Assembly: GCA_030622545.1 (NCBI GenBank)
Contig: JAUXGA010000015.1
Coordinates: 1 to 59,896 of the forward strand
Length of the DNA: 59,896 nucleotides
Direction: 5' to 3'
Origin: a bacterium
Lineage (GTDB): Bacteria > Electryoneota > RPQS01 > DYHQ01
The first letter of the stretch is position 1, and every line of letters begins with the position of its first letter. This document shows positions 1 to 8,004 of the stretch, in pieces. Both the position numbers and the translations under genes were made by a program. The notes under the pieces are model-generated. The model saw nothing but the letters and a program-made list of their open reading frames with translations. It ran no database searches and had not been told where the DNA came from.

Positions 1-33
1 AATCAACGCCCACTGTTCTTCAGTTAAATCCAT
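1..33 (-). CDS. IS5-family transposase, N-terminal 11 codons (partial)
   Basis: Eleven codons from an ATG at 33 read MDLTEEQWALI, the typical start of IS5/IS427-group DDE transposases (DUF4096-type N-terminus). A GGAGG ribosome-binding site lies 8 bases upstream on the minus strand. The reading frame runs off the window, so the catalytic DDE core is not visible. The C-terminal end of what may be another copy of the same element is at the right edge (59796-59896). Confidence 0.75.
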   Translation of the reverse strand, partial: MDLTEEQWALI

Positions 34-115
34 CTTGATAACCTCCAAAAAGAGAGAGGCCGTCAAGATACGACACCCTAAGTTAACAAGCAAATGTTTT
101 TGAGATATGCTCTAG
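1..115 (-). mobile_element. IS5-like insertion sequence, transposase-start end (cut by window edge)
   Basis: The left edge holds one end of an insertion sequence whose transposase starts at 33 and reads leftward out of the window. The outer 22 bases (94-115) match, inverted, 20 of 22 bases at 59784-59805 on the right edge, so these are the element's terminal inverted repeats. Both edge copies have the transposase on the minus strand. The element identity rests on the transposase ends (IS5-type start at 33, IS5-type C-terminus at 59796). The central part is not visible. Confidence 0.8.
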
Positions 116-178
116 TGGTGGAATAATATTTGTCGGACTAGTGCCATAATACATAAGGTTTGCGTGTTACGCCACCTA

Positions 179-250
179 TGTCATTCCCGCGAAAGCGGGA
201 ATCCAGTGTGTTCGAAGTGATTATAGATTCCCGCTTTCGCGGGAATGACA
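179..250. repeat. Perfect 25-bp inverted repeat (REP-like, CCCGC-GAAA-GCGGG core)
   Basis: Two perfect 25-base arms, 179-203 and 226-250, face each other across 22 bases. Each arm contains its own small palindrome (CCCGCGAAAGCGGG). The unit begins TCATTCCCGC on either strand, a pattern seen as an abundant intergenic repeat in many Gram-negative genomes. It lies between the IS end and the first gene and has no coding potential. Confidence 0.8.
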
Positions 251-279
251 CAATAGATGCAGGCACAACACAATTTCTG

Positions 280-312
280 CCATTGCTGGTCTGGAGACCA
301 ACAACGGCGAGA
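280..312 (+). repeat. Dispersed palindrome family F1, copy 1
   Basis: First of six copies in this window of a roughly 32-base imperfect palindrome: CCATTG, then a stem-loop, then CAACGGCGA. In this copy the central stem is TGGTC/GACCA around the loop TGGA. Other copies use GGGTC/GACCC, so the outer stem pair has changed from G-C to T-A on both sides. It lies in a gap. Confidence 0.75.
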
Positions 313-337
313 CAACCTTTTGTAGCTCGGCACTAGG

Positions 338-357
338 CAACACGCTCCCGCGTGTTG
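338..357. repeat. Intergenic hairpin, 8-bp perfect stem, TCCC loop
   Basis: CAACACGC and GCGTGTTG pair perfectly around a four-base TCCC loop (GGGA on the other strand). It follows F1 copy 1 by about 25 bases. A comparable hairpin with a different stem follows F1 copy 3 at 16999-17015, so the two element types appear to travel together. Confidence 0.65.
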
Positions 358-402
358 CACTGATTTCCGATGGGGCCCTGCACATGGAATTACCCCCCCC
401 CA

Positions 403-426
403 TCCCCCCTGCTAAAGCAAGGGGGA
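403..426 (+). repeat. Hairpin overlapping the rluD ribosome-binding site
   Basis: TCCCCC at 403-408 pairs with GGGGGA at 421-426, with GCT/AGC pairing inside. The G-run is also the only purine-rich ribosome-binding-site candidate for the gene starting at 445. The hairpin could therefore hide that site in the mRNA. This is inference from pairing only. The same C-run/G-run palindrome is a common dispersed repeat in bacteria and may have no role here. Confidence 0.45.
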
Positions 427-444
427 GAAATAGAAAATGATTAT

Positions 445-1443
445 ATGACTGAACATGAGCAAATAGATTCGGCGAGTCCACTGGTGCTGACGATTTCGAC
501 GGGGCAGCAGCCGCAGCGTCTTGATCAGTTTCTGACGCATGCACTCCCGCAGATTTCGAGGCACAAGGTGCATCAGCTCATCGAGGCGGGACTGGTGACG
601 GTGGACGACAACGTTCCGAAGAAGAGCCATAAGATTTCGCCCGGTGAAGTCGTCGCAATTCACTTCAAAGACCAACCTCCGCAGGATGTGTTACCTGAGG
701 CAATGGAGCTGGACATTGCTTACGAAGATGAGCACCTGCTTGTGGTCAACAAACCCGCCGGGATGGTGGTGCATCCGGCGCATGGTCATTTCGAGGGTAC
801 GCTGGTCAATGGTCTGCTTCATCATTTAGGACTCGACGATGTCGGTCCGACAATACGACCGGGCATCGTTCATAGGCTCGACAAAGGCACATCGGGTTTG
901 TTAGTGGTCGCCAAGAACGAACACGTCCACCGACTGCTGACCGAGCAATTCAGCGCACACACTATCAAACGCGAATACGCTGTGCTTGCGTGGGGACGTT
1001 TCGATGTGAACACGGGCACGATTGACCAGCCTATCGGGCGACATCCGGGAGACCGCAAGCGATTCAGTGTCGTGCGCGGCGGCAAATCCTCCGTTACTCA
1101 TTATACGGTTCACGAGACGTATGCGTCGTGCAGTTTCTTAACGTTGCGGCTTGAAACAGGCCGCACGCATCAGATTCGCGTTCATCTATTACACATCCGC
1201 CATCCCATCGTGGGAGACCCGGATTACGGCGGGCGCGAGAAACGGTTTGGAGGCCTTCCCGGCCAGCGCCGACTGCTCATGGAAAAGGTGCTTTCTATAC
1301 TAAACCGCCCTGCGCTTCATGCCCGAACACTTCAATTTTACCATCCTGTGCTCAAAAAGGACATGAAATTCGAGGCAAATTTAACGGAGGACTTCGCTAA
1401 CGTATTGGAAATATTGCGTTCAGATAGTCTAAAAGATGCTTGA
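445..1443 (+). CDS. rluD: RluD/RluA-family 23S rRNA pseudouridine synthase
   Basis: The protein converts specific uridines of 23S rRNA (helix 69 for true RluD) to pseudouridine. An S4 RNA-binding domain occupies about residues 25-80. The catalytic block HRLDKGTSG starts at residue 143, with the essential Asp at 146. At 332 residues it has the usual family length. The ATG at 445 is chosen because the frame upstream of it runs through the palindromic repeat at 403-426 and encodes a proline-rich stretch unlike the family. Its stop overlaps the -35 box of the secD promoter. RluA-family specificity cannot be read from sequence alone, so RluD is the likely but not certain member. Confidence 0.9.
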   Translation: MTEHEQIDSASPLVLTISTGQQPQRLDQFLTHALPQISRHKVHQLIEAGLVTVDDNVPKKSHKISPGEVVAIHFKDQPPQDVLPEAMELDIAYEDEHLLVVNKPAGMVVHPAHGHFEGTLVNGLLHHLGLDDVGPTIRPGIVHRLDKGTSGLLVVAKNEHVHRLLTEQFSAHTIKREYAVLAWGRFDVNTGTIDQPIGRHPGDRKRFSVVRGGKSSVTHYTVHETYASCSFLTLRLETGRTHQIRVHLLHIRHPIVGDPDYGGREKRFGGLPGQRRLLMEKVLSILNRPALHARTLQFYHPVLKKDMKFEANLTEDFANVLEILRSDSLKDA

Positions 1444-1468
1444 CAATTATAGAAATATCACGTATATT
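1440..1468 (+). promoter_or_regulatory. Near-consensus sigma-70 promoter for secDF
   Basis: TTGACA at 1440-1445 is followed after 17 bases by TATATT at 1463-1468, about 45 bases before the secD start. The -35 hexamer overlaps the TGA stop of the upstream pseudouridine synthase. This makes secDF an independently transcribed unit despite the short gap. Confidence 0.75.
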
Positions 1469-1512
1469 AGTGTTTCTGACTTTTTAGGAACCGCTAAACA
1501 GGTACAGGTAAT

Positions 1513-3561
1513 ATGACAAAATCCATTCCTTTCCGGTTATTCATAGTCATCATGTTAATCGTTCTCGGAGCGGTCTATCTCTATCCGACGCTGCGTTACG
1601 AACAGCTCTCGCGAAAAGAAACGCATGAGCTTGAGCAATTAGCAGAGTTGACGGGTTATTCGCTTTCGTCACTGGCAACGGATATTTACGTGGATGAGAT
1701 CGACCTGAAAGGCCAAGTGAAAGAATCCAACCTTGACGAGGCGACGAAAACCGCTGCGATGGAGCAGATTGACTATCTGCGCGGGTCATTTCGCGACCAG
1801 ATTAAGTACCACCGCAAAAAGGCGATCAAGCGCGGACTTGACCTTCAGGGCGGGATGCGCATGGTCATGGAAGTGGATCTGGTGGAACTTGTGAATAAAG
1901 CGGCGAAAGGTAAAAATGAACGCATCGAGCCGGTCTTGGAAGAACTCAAGCAGCAAGCTTTGACAACCGATATTAATGTTCTCGAAACGCTGGAGCTTCT
2001 CTGCCGCGAAAAAGGTATTTCGCTGGCGACGTATTGGGGCGAACCCGGTCAGAGCGACGAATCGGTTCGACGCGATCTTCAGGATGCCGCTGATGACGCG
2101 ATTAATCGTTCCCTGGAAATCCTGCGCAACCGCGTGGACCAGTTTGGTGTTTCCGAACCGACGATTTCGAAGCTCGGATCCCGGCGGATATCCATCGAGC
2201 TTCCGGGTGTGAAAGACCCGTCAAGGGCACGCGAATTGATTGGCCGCACAGCGCTGCTCGAATTCAAATTGGTCGCCAAACCGGAACGCACGCAAGAAGT
2301 GCTTCTGAAGATTGATAACGTGGTTAAAGCGGGCATGGGAATCGACACGACGACAGTTGTTGTCGACAGCGCGCTTGTGGAAGCTGAAAGCGACAGCGCG
2401 GCGGCAGATACCGTAGAAGAGGTGGTGAAGGCTGAGGATCTCTTCGGAGAAGCGGAGGAATTGGGTCTCGAAGGAGACGTTGTTGATTCCGCAGCGATAG
2501 AGAATCCTTTCTTAAGCCTGCTGGTGGGCGGTGCGCAGAATATTTTAGTACCGGCGAAAAATAAAGCGAAAGTCAATCGCATCATTCATTCACTCGATGT
2601 GCAGAAGAGTATGCCGAATGATCTGGAATTCCGCTGGGCGAACGCGGCGGAGGATCTCGAGGGGGCCCCCGAGCCCATGTGGACTCTTTATCTCGTGAAG
2701 AAGGACGCGGAACAAACCGGTGCGACACTGGCCGACGCGAGATCAACCATCGGTTCCGGCTATGAACCTGATCAGGCGGGCAAGCCGATTGTCGAGATGG
2801 ACATGACGCGCGCGGGAGCGCGGACGTTTGCCCGGGTCACCGGCGCGAATATCGGCGAGCGGCTCGCTGTTATTCTCGACAATAAAGTACACACTGCACC
2901 GTCGATTCGTTCGAGGATTGGCGGCGGCAGTGCGGTCATTACCGGCATGCGCGATATGGATGAAGCGCGGGATTTGGCGATTGTCCTTCGCGCGGGCGCG
3001 CTGCCTGCTCCGGTACAGGTGATTGAAGAACGCACAGTCGGGCCATCGCTGGGAAGCGACTCTGTGCGAAGAGGCACGACATCACTGCTGCTCTCATTTC
3101 TTATGGTAACGCTGTTCATGCTATGGTATTACCGCGGTTCAGGTGGACTGGCGGACTTTGTGCTGGTGCTCAATGTCTTCCTTCTCATGGGCGTGCTGGC
3201 GCTTTTCCAGTTTACACTAACAATGCCGGGTATTGCCGGAATTATCCTGACGATTGGTTTGGCCACGGACGCGAATGTGCTCATTTTTGAACGTATTCGA
3301 GAAGAACTGCGACTTGGAAAAACCGTGCGCGCCGCGATTGACACCGGTTTTTCGCGGGCGGTCGTGACCATTGTTGACGCAAACGTGACCACGGCGATCG
3401 CAGGCGCTGTTTTGCTTCTTTACGGCACCGGACCCATTAAAGGATTTGCACTGACGCTGACAGTCGGAATCTGCGTGAATATCTTTTCCGCGCTGGTCGT
3501 CACGCGTCTTGTCTACGACATTTTAACAGAACGTCTTCACATCAAACGCTTGAGCGTGTAA
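1513..3561 (+). CDS. secD: Protein translocase subunit SecD
   Basis: SecD works with SecF in the inner membrane, using the proton-motive force to help pull proteins through SecYEG into the periplasm. Residues 7-24 form the first membrane segment. The periplasmic P1 region begins at the conserved GLDLQGG motif (about residue 110). The C-terminal third carries five membrane helices with the family motif GLATDANVLIFERI. The 682-residue length is above the E. coli protein, with an acidic, low-complexity insert near residues 290-325 rich in D, E, A and V. It abuts secF with no gap, so the two are co-transcribed and probably translationally coupled. Confidence 0.97.
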   Translation: MTKSIPFRLFIVIMLIVLGAVYLYPTLRYEQLSRKETHELEQLAELTGYSLSSLATDIYVDEIDLKGQVKESNLDEATKTAAMEQIDYLRGSFRDQIKYHRKKAIKRGLDLQGGMRMVMEVDLVELVNKAAKGKNERIEPVLEELKQQALTTDINVLETLELLCREKGISLATYWGEPGQSDESVRRDLQDAADDAINRSLEILRNRVDQFGVSEPTISKLGSRRISIELPGVKDPSRARELIGRTALLEFKLVAKPERTQEVLLKIDNVVKAGMGIDTTTVVVDSALVEAESDSAAADTVEEVVKAEDLFGEAEELGLEGDVVDSAAIENPFLSLLVGGAQNILVPAKNKAKVNRIIHSLDVQKSMPNDLEFRWANAAEDLEGAPEPMWTLYLVKKDAEQTGATLADARSTIGSGYEPDQAGKPIVEMDMTRAGARTFARVTGANIGERLAVILDNKVHTAPSIRSRIGGGSAVITGMRDMDEARDLAIVLRAGALPAPVQVIEERTVGPSLGSDSVRRGTTSLLLSFLMVTLFMLWYYRGSGGLADFVLVLNVFLLMGVLALFQFTLTMPGIAGIILTIGLATDANVLIFERIREELRLGKTVRAAIDTGFSRAVVTIVDANVTTAIAGAVLLLYGTGPIKGFALTLTVGICVNIFSALVVTRLVYDILTERLHIKRLSV

Positions 3562-4482
3562 ATGCCACAATTTTTTCTGAAACCTAAATTTGATTTCATC
3601 AGCGCGCGCTGGACTTTTCTAACGATTTCTATCGTGATTATTCTGGCGGGCATTGTGACCCTTGCGATTCGCGGCCCGAACTACTCGATTGACTTTCGCG
3701 GCGGGTTGGATATCCATTTACGCTTTGAAAAGCCGATTACCGAAGGGGAAGTGCGCAGTGCGCTTTCGCCGTTGGATTTGGGAGTTGCCGAAGTCAAGCG
3801 CGTGCATGCGCTGGGCGAACCCGATGAAATTCTGATTCGTATCAAGCAATCCGAAGTTTCGTCTGATCTTATCACGAGAATTGAATCAACGCTCGCCGAG
3901 GCCTTCCTCGATAATCCTTTCGATGTTCGCAATGTGGACGCGGTCGGACCGAAAGTCGGGCGTGAACTCCGGCGACAGGCGATTATTTCGGCGCTCGTGG
4001 CGTTGGTACTGCTGATGATTTATATCTCCTGGCGATTTGAATTCAAGTTTGCCGTAGGCAGCGTTGTCGCGCTGCTGCACGACGTGCTGATTACGCTGGG
4101 GTTCTTTGCCTTTTTCAACTATGAAATATCTCTGCAGGTCGTGGCGGCGTTTCTGACGCTCATCGGATACTCTCTAAATGATACGATTGTCGTTTATGAC
4201 CGCATTCGAGAAAATATGAATAAACTGCGCACGAAATCGCTGGCTGAAATTGTGAACGACAGCATCAATCAGACGCTTGCACGAACGGTGATTACGTCGG
4301 TAACACTCTTCGTGGTGGTGCTCGTGCTCTTCCTTTTCGCGGGACAGGTTGTGCGCGGGTTTGCGTTTGCGATGCTGATCGGGGTGATTACCGGAACGTA
4401 CTCTTCGATTTTCGTGGCGGCGCCGGTGGTTTTGGAATGGGCACAGCGCACAGCGGTTAAGGGCAAGAAAAAACGCCGCTGA
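3562..4482 (+). CDS. secF: Protein translocase subunit SecF
   Basis: Partner of SecD in the Sec accessory complex. One N-terminal membrane segment (about 17-37) is followed by the periplasmic domain starting at the YSIDFRGG motif, then five C-terminal membrane helices including a LNDTIVVYDRIREN motif. At 306 residues it has normal length. The ATG follows the secD TAA directly, and no separate ribosome-binding site is obvious, which fits coupled translation. A terminator follows at 4518-4545. Confidence 0.97.
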   Translation: MPQFFLKPKFDFISARWTFLTISIVIILAGIVTLAIRGPNYSIDFRGGLDIHLRFEKPITEGEVRSALSPLDLGVAEVKRVHALGEPDEILIRIKQSEVSSDLITRIESTLAEAFLDNPFDVRNVDAVGPKVGRELRRQAIISALVALVLLMIYISWRFEFKFAVGSVVALLHDVLITLGFFAFFNYEISLQVVAAFLTLIGYSLNDTIVVYDRIRENMNKLRTKSLAEIVNDSINQTLARTVITSVTLFVVVLVLFLFAGQVVRGFAFAMLIGVITGTYSSIFVAAPVVLEWAQRTAVKGKKKRR

Positions 4483-4517
4483 TTTTTCGGGGAGACACTG
4501 GCACAGGAAATATTGCG

Positions 4518-4545
4518 AAACCCCGAAAGCGGCTCGGGGTTTTTG
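4518..4545 (+). terminator. Rho-independent terminator after secF
   Basis: AACCCCGA and TCGGGGTT pair around a short loop and are followed by a T-run. The terminator ends the secDF unit and sits directly before the restriction-modification cassette, 16 bases upstream of the methyltransferase start. Confidence 0.85.
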
Positions 4546-4561
4546 CATTTGGAAAGGACAT

Positions 4562-5521
4562 ATGATGAAGGAAACAGCCGAAATTAAGCCTTTAGCTACA
4601 GAAGTGGTCGATGAATTCCCTGTAGTCATTTCAGAAGGTGACTCTTGGTACCAAAGAAAACTACCTATTGATGGAAATCGTACATGCATATGCAAGGCAA
4701 ACCATATTAATTGTATGACCGCCAAAGAATGGCTTAAGAGTCAACTAGGAGTTTGGCAGTTTACATACGAAAAACGAGATGTTCGTGACAAAAAGGCGCA
4801 TCCTGCTACCTTTCCAATTTCGCTTGCAAGACAAGTTATCAAATTATTCTCGCACGAAGGAGAACTTGTTCTTGACCCATTCGTAGGGAGTGGTACAACA
4901 TTAATTGCAGCTCAAGATCTAAACAGAAATGCCGTGGGTTTCGATTTGCACAAGCCCTACATTGATCTTTCTTTTAAAAGATTAACGGGCAACACAAGCA
5001 TGTTTGGCAATTCCCAACAAATTGCTATCCACGACGACGCTTGTAATATACCAGCGTATCTCACTCATGATGTAGTATCTCTAATATGGACTTCCCCTCC
5101 ATATGCCAATCTCCTCAATCGCGAGCGCCGGAATAAATCTCGCCGATATCGTAAAAACGAACAGCTAGGTAAAGTAGAACAATACTCTCAAGACCCGCGA
5201 GACTTGGGCACAATGGCCTTGAATGAGTACACGAAGGCTATGGGAGATACATATGAACAACTCTTGCCACTCCTAAAACCTAAAGGACACTGCGTTATTA
5301 ATGTTCCCGATATGTGGTGGGAAAATGAGAGAATTACCATCCATGTAGCTCTCATAGACGAATTGAGAAAACGCGGCTATGAACTGCGAAATATAATTAT
5401 TTGGGACAGAACAAATATCGTCAATCGAATTGGCATATTTGGCTGGCCGAGCAACTATATTACAATGGGTGTCACATTCGAGTATCTTCTGGATTTCTGG
5501 CGGCCGCCCATTGATATTTAA
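4562..5521 (+). CDS. DNA methyltransferase of the MvaI/BcnI-type restriction-modification cassette
   Basis: This SAM-dependent DNA methyltransferase probably protects the host from the nuclease encoded 14 bases downstream. The SAM-binding motif DPFVGSGTT starts at residue 105 and the catalytic motif TSPPY at residue 177. TSPPY is typical of N4-cytosine methylases, but N6-adenine enzymes of the same fold exist. The SAM-binding block precedes the catalytic block, which excludes the usual beta-class order. Translation may start at 4562 or at the second ATG, 4565. A GGAAAGGA box precedes both. The gene is clearly AT-richer than secF and purA, suggesting transfer. Function as partner of the nuclease is inferred from adjacency. 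Confidence 0.85.
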   Translation: MMKETAEIKPLATEVVDEFPVVISEGDSWYQRKLPIDGNRTCICKANHINCMTAKEWLKSQLGVWQFTYEKRDVRDKKAHPATFPISLARQVIKLFSHEGELVLDPFVGSGTTLIAAQDLNRNAVGFDLHKPYIDLSFKRLTGNTSMFGNSQQIAIHDDACNIPAYLTHDVVSLIWTSPPYANLLNRERRNKSRRYRKNEQLGKVEQYSQDPRDLGTMALNEYTKAMGDTYEQLLPLLKPKGHCVINVPDMWWENERITIHVALIDELRKRGYELRNIIIWDRTNIVNRIGIFGWPSNYITMGVTFEYLLDFWRPPIDI

Positions 5522-5535
5522 CACAGGAGTTAGAA

Positions 5536-6318
5536 GTGCGAATCTTGACCAAAGAGGATTTGGTAAAAGCTCTTAGGGAAATCAGAAGCAAAGGATGGAT
5601 CCCCAATGCACGCCCCGGTAATGTTGGAGGTGTTGGCAATACTTTAGAAGATCTTCTTGGAATTGAAGAAAACAACCTCCCACTACCAAATGCTGGTGAA
5701 TGGGAGCTCAAATGCCAACGAATTAATACTACCTCATTGACAACACTATTTCATATGGAGCCATCTCCAAGAGCGATCAAATTTGTACCAAAAGTACTTC
5801 TTCCCTTGTATGGGTGGCAACACAAAGAAGCCAACACCAAATACAATGAAGATGAAATGAGTTTTAGACAAACAATAAATGCGGTCTCAAGAACAGATAG
5901 AGGATTTGGTCTCATTGTAAATAATACTGAATTGAAAGTAACAGTATCATTCGATTCAGGTCAAGTTGATCAACGACACCAACAATGGCTAAAATCAGTG
6001 GAATCACGCGTAGGCCTCGCAGAACTTGATCCACAACCTTATTGGGGATTCTCAGATCTCTTTCACAAAGCAGGTTCCAAACTAACAAACTGCTTTTTCG
6101 TTCAAGCTGAAGTGAAAAGAGAAGGAAAAAAGGAATATTTTCATTTCACTCAAATAGAACAACTTGAGAATTTGTCCTTAAAACAATTCTTAGGATCAAT
6201 TGAAAAGGGAATCATCTTAATCGACTTTGACGCCAGAACAGGACATAACCATGGGACTAAAATCAGAATGCGTAATGAATGTCTTCCAAAATTGTACGAA
6301 AGAGTCATTTCGATTTAG
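5536..6318 (+). CDS. MvaI/BcnI-family restriction endonuclease
   Basis: The 260-residue protein matches the MvaI/BcnI family, whose characterised members cut CCWGG (MvaI) or CCSGG (BcnI). The visible catalytic signature is GNTLEDLLG followed by WELK, with E57 and K59 as the E-x-K pair and D39 as a likely metal ligand. A HNHGT motif near residue 237 resembles a conserved C-terminal block of the family. Translation starts at GTG 5536 with a CAGGAG box eight bases upstream. The sequence shows no frameshift and looks intact. Which CCNGG variant is recognised cannot be read from sequence. It ends 21 bases before purA. Confidence 0.8.
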   Translation: MRILTKEDLVKALREIRSKGWIPNARPGNVGGVGNTLEDLLGIEENNLPLPNAGEWELKCQRINTTSLTTLFHMEPSPRAIKFVPKVLLPLYGWQHKEANTKYNEDEMSFRQTINAVSRTDRGFGLIVNNTELKVTVSFDSGQVDQRHQQWLKSVESRVGLAELDPQPYWGFSDLFHKAGSKLTNCFFVQAEVKREGKKEYFHFTQIEQLENLSLKQFLGSIEKGIILIDFDARTGHNHGTKIRMRNECLPKLYERVISI

Positions 6319-6339
6319 CAATTAGCATTATAGGCAACG

Positions 6340-7623
6340 ATGTCAGTGACGATTCTGGTTGGGGCACAATGGGGGGATGAAGGGAAAGGAAAGATTGTTC
6401 ATTTTCTTTCTCAGGAGGCGGATATCGTCGCGCGCTATCAGGGAGGTGCAAACGCGGGACATACCGTTGTCACCGGAGAGCGCACGATTGTATTGCACCT
6501 TCTGCCGGTCGGCGCGCTCTGGCCTCATGTCACAGCGATTATCGGAGCGGGCGTCGTGGTGGATCCGATTGATTTAATGAAAGAAATCGATCTGCTTCAA
6601 AAATCCGGCATTGATTTAACGGGTCGGCTTTTAATCAGCCATAAAGCGCATCTGATAATGCCGTATCACAAGTTGCTGGACCGCGTGGCTGAAGAAAAAA
6701 GCTCTGAAAAAATCGGAACGACCGGTCGAGGCATCGGCCCGGCATACGTGGATAAAGCGACGCGAACCGGAATTCGTATTGTGGATTTGCTCGACCGCGA
6801 CGTTCTGCGCGCGAAACTACGCCGCAACATCGAAGAAAAAAATCTGCTTCTCTCGCGCATCTACGAGACCGAAGAACTGAATGAAGACCAAATCATCGCG
6901 GAATATCTCAAATTCGACAAGCGTATTGACCCGTATGTCAAAGATGTTTCGGTTTTCTTAAGCGAAGCGATTTCCGAAGGAAAGAAAATTCTTTTGGAAG
7001 GCGCGCAGGGAACGCTCTTGGATATTGACGCGGGAACCTATCCGTATGTGACGTCGTCAAATCCAACGGCGGGAGGCGCTCTGACGGGACTCGGCATCGG
7101 GCCGCGCTGCATTGATCATGTCATGGGCGTTTTGAAAGCGTACACGACGCGCGTGGGTCACGGGCCGTTTCCCACGGAGGAATCGGGCGAATTCGGCAAG
7201 CGGCTGCGCGAAACGGGAGTCGAATACGGCGCGACGACGGGTCGCCCGAGACGCTGCGGCTGGTTTGATGCTGTGATTGCCCGCTACAGCGCGCGCGTCA
7301 ACAGTATTGATACGTGGGCCGTGACCAAACTTGATGTTCTGACCGGAATTGACCCGCTGAAAGTTTGCGTTGCCTACGAAGACGGCCAGCGAACGTATCG
7401 CAACTTCCCGGCGGTGCCGCATATTTTGGAAGCATGCCGACCGGTCTATGAAGAATTGCCCGGGTGGAAGGAAGATATTTCGCAGGTGCGTGTGTGGGAA
7501 GAACTGCCCGAGAACGCGCGGGAGTATCTGCATTTTATCGAAGAGATGACGAGCGTACCGGTTGGGATTGTTTCGGTGGGACCCGCTCAGGATATGACGA
7601 TTGTGCGGCGAGCGGTGGCGTGA
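6340..7623 (+). CDS. purA: Adenylosuccinate synthetase
   Basis: PurA makes adenylosuccinate from IMP, aspartate and GTP, the first committed step to AMP. The N-terminus shows WGDEGKGK (residues 11-18, catalytic Asp 13) and GGANAGHT (catalytic His 41), and the switch-loop and GTP-base motifs further on are typical. Length is 427 residues, as expected. No good ribosome-binding site precedes the ATG, and no promoter is evident in the 21-base gap. It may be read through from the restriction cassette, or its original promoter may have been displaced by that insertion. Base composition returns to the window average here. Confidence 0.97.
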   Translation: MSVTILVGAQWGDEGKGKIVHFLSQEADIVARYQGGANAGHTVVTGERTIVLHLLPVGALWPHVTAIIGAGVVVDPIDLMKEIDLLQKSGIDLTGRLLISHKAHLIMPYHKLLDRVAEEKSSEKIGTTGRGIGPAYVDKATRTGIRIVDLLDRDVLRAKLRRNIEEKNLLLSRIYETEELNEDQIIAEYLKFDKRIDPYVKDVSVFLSEAISEGKKILLEGAQGTLLDIDAGTYPYVTSSNPTAGGALTGLGIGPRCIDHVMGVLKAYTTRVGHGPFPTEESGEFGKRLRETGVEYGATTGRPRRCGWFDAVIARYSARVNSIDTWAVTKLDVLTGIDPLKVCVAYEDGQRTYRNFPAVPHILEACRPVYEELPGWKEDISQVRVWEELPENAREYLHFIEEMTSVPVGIVSVGPAQDMTIVRRAVA

Positions 7624-7626
7624 TAA

Positions 7627-7661
7627 TCGCGAGAGGCTTAAGGCACCTCGCACGCGGCGAC
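7627..7661 (+). repeat. Hairpin scaffold F2, copy 1 (3' of purA)
   Basis: CGCG and GAGG pair with CCTC and CGCG around the loop CTTAAGGCA, and the 3' tail is CGGCGA. A second copy at 29352-29385 has the same loop (one C/T change), the same outer CGCG stem and a changed inner stem. Both begin within a few bases of a stop codon. The copies could serve as terminators, although no T-run follows here. Confidence 0.6.
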
Positions 7662-7675
7662 TTGTGAGGTTAGAA

Positions 7676-7757
7676 AAATCCGAAACTCAAAATCCGAAAT
7701 CGTGATTCTTGTAGAGTTTTTCTTTTGGATTTTGGATTTCCAATTTTGGATTTTCCG
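7676..7757. repeat. Intergenic repeat of ATCCGAAA/ATTTTGGAT-type units
   Basis: The stretch is made of short related units, AAAATCCGAAA on the left and their near complements TTTTGGATTT on the right, so it can fold back on itself. It holds no open frame with protein-like content. Similar arrays are common between genes in many bacterial genomes. Confidence 0.4.
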
Positions 7758-7760
7758 TTG

Positions 7761-7792
7761 CCATTGCGGGCCCATGAGACCCACAACGGCGA
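7761..7792 (+). repeat. Dispersed palindrome family F1, copy 2
   Basis: Same outer arms as the other copies (CCATTGC and ACAACGGCGA). The centre is rearranged to GGGCCCATGAGACCC, so the TGGA loop is lost in this copy and the pairing is weaker. It lies between purA and tRNA-Lys. Confidence 0.7.
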
Positions 7793-7876
7793 TTGAGTGA
7801 CCCGCATGCGGGGGGAGGATTTAAATTCATTTCCTCGCTTGCATTTAGTGAGAAAATTTTGCAAATTAAACAGATA

Positions 7877-7949
7877 GAGGGTGTAGCTCAGTTGGTAGAG
7901 CACCGCCCTTTTAAGGCGGGTGTCCCGGGTTCGAGCCCCGGCGCCCTCA
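7877..7949 (+). tRNA. tRNA-Lys (anticodon UUU)
   Basis: A complete 73-base cloverleaf is visible. The acceptor stem is GAGGGTG with CGCCCTC, and the D-arm is GCTC/GAGC. The anticodon stem is CCGCC/GGCGG with loop CTTTTAA (anticodon TTT). The variable loop has five bases, and the T-arm is CCGGG/CCCGG around TTCGAGC. Discriminator base A at 7949; CCA is not encoded. A terminator follows eight bases later. A weak promoter candidate (TTGCAT, 17 bases, CAAATT) ends at 7867, but it is too close to the tRNA for confidence. Confidence 0.97.
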
Positions 7950-7957
7950 CTATCTCA

Positions 7958-7990
7958 AGACCCTCGGCATCGTCGAGGGTCTTTTGTTTT
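7958..7990 (+). terminator. Rho-independent terminator after tRNA-Lys
   Basis: AAGACCCTCG pairs with CGAGGGTCTT around a CATCGT-like loop, followed by TTTGTTTT. It is the transcription stop of the tRNA unit. Confidence 0.88.
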
Positions 7991-8004
7991 AGGGGAATTT
8001 AAGC

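Noticed and set aside
179-250. CRISPR-like repeats in the gaps
   Set aside because: The repeats are palindromic, few and not regularly spaced, and there are no cas genes; I found no CRISPR array in the window.
2079-2585. 168-codon minus-strand frame
   Set aside because: Antisense shadow of secD; Ser/Thr-rich translation without domain.
7057-7653. 198-codon minus-strand frame
   Set aside because: Antisense shadow of purA with Arg/His-rich nonsense content.
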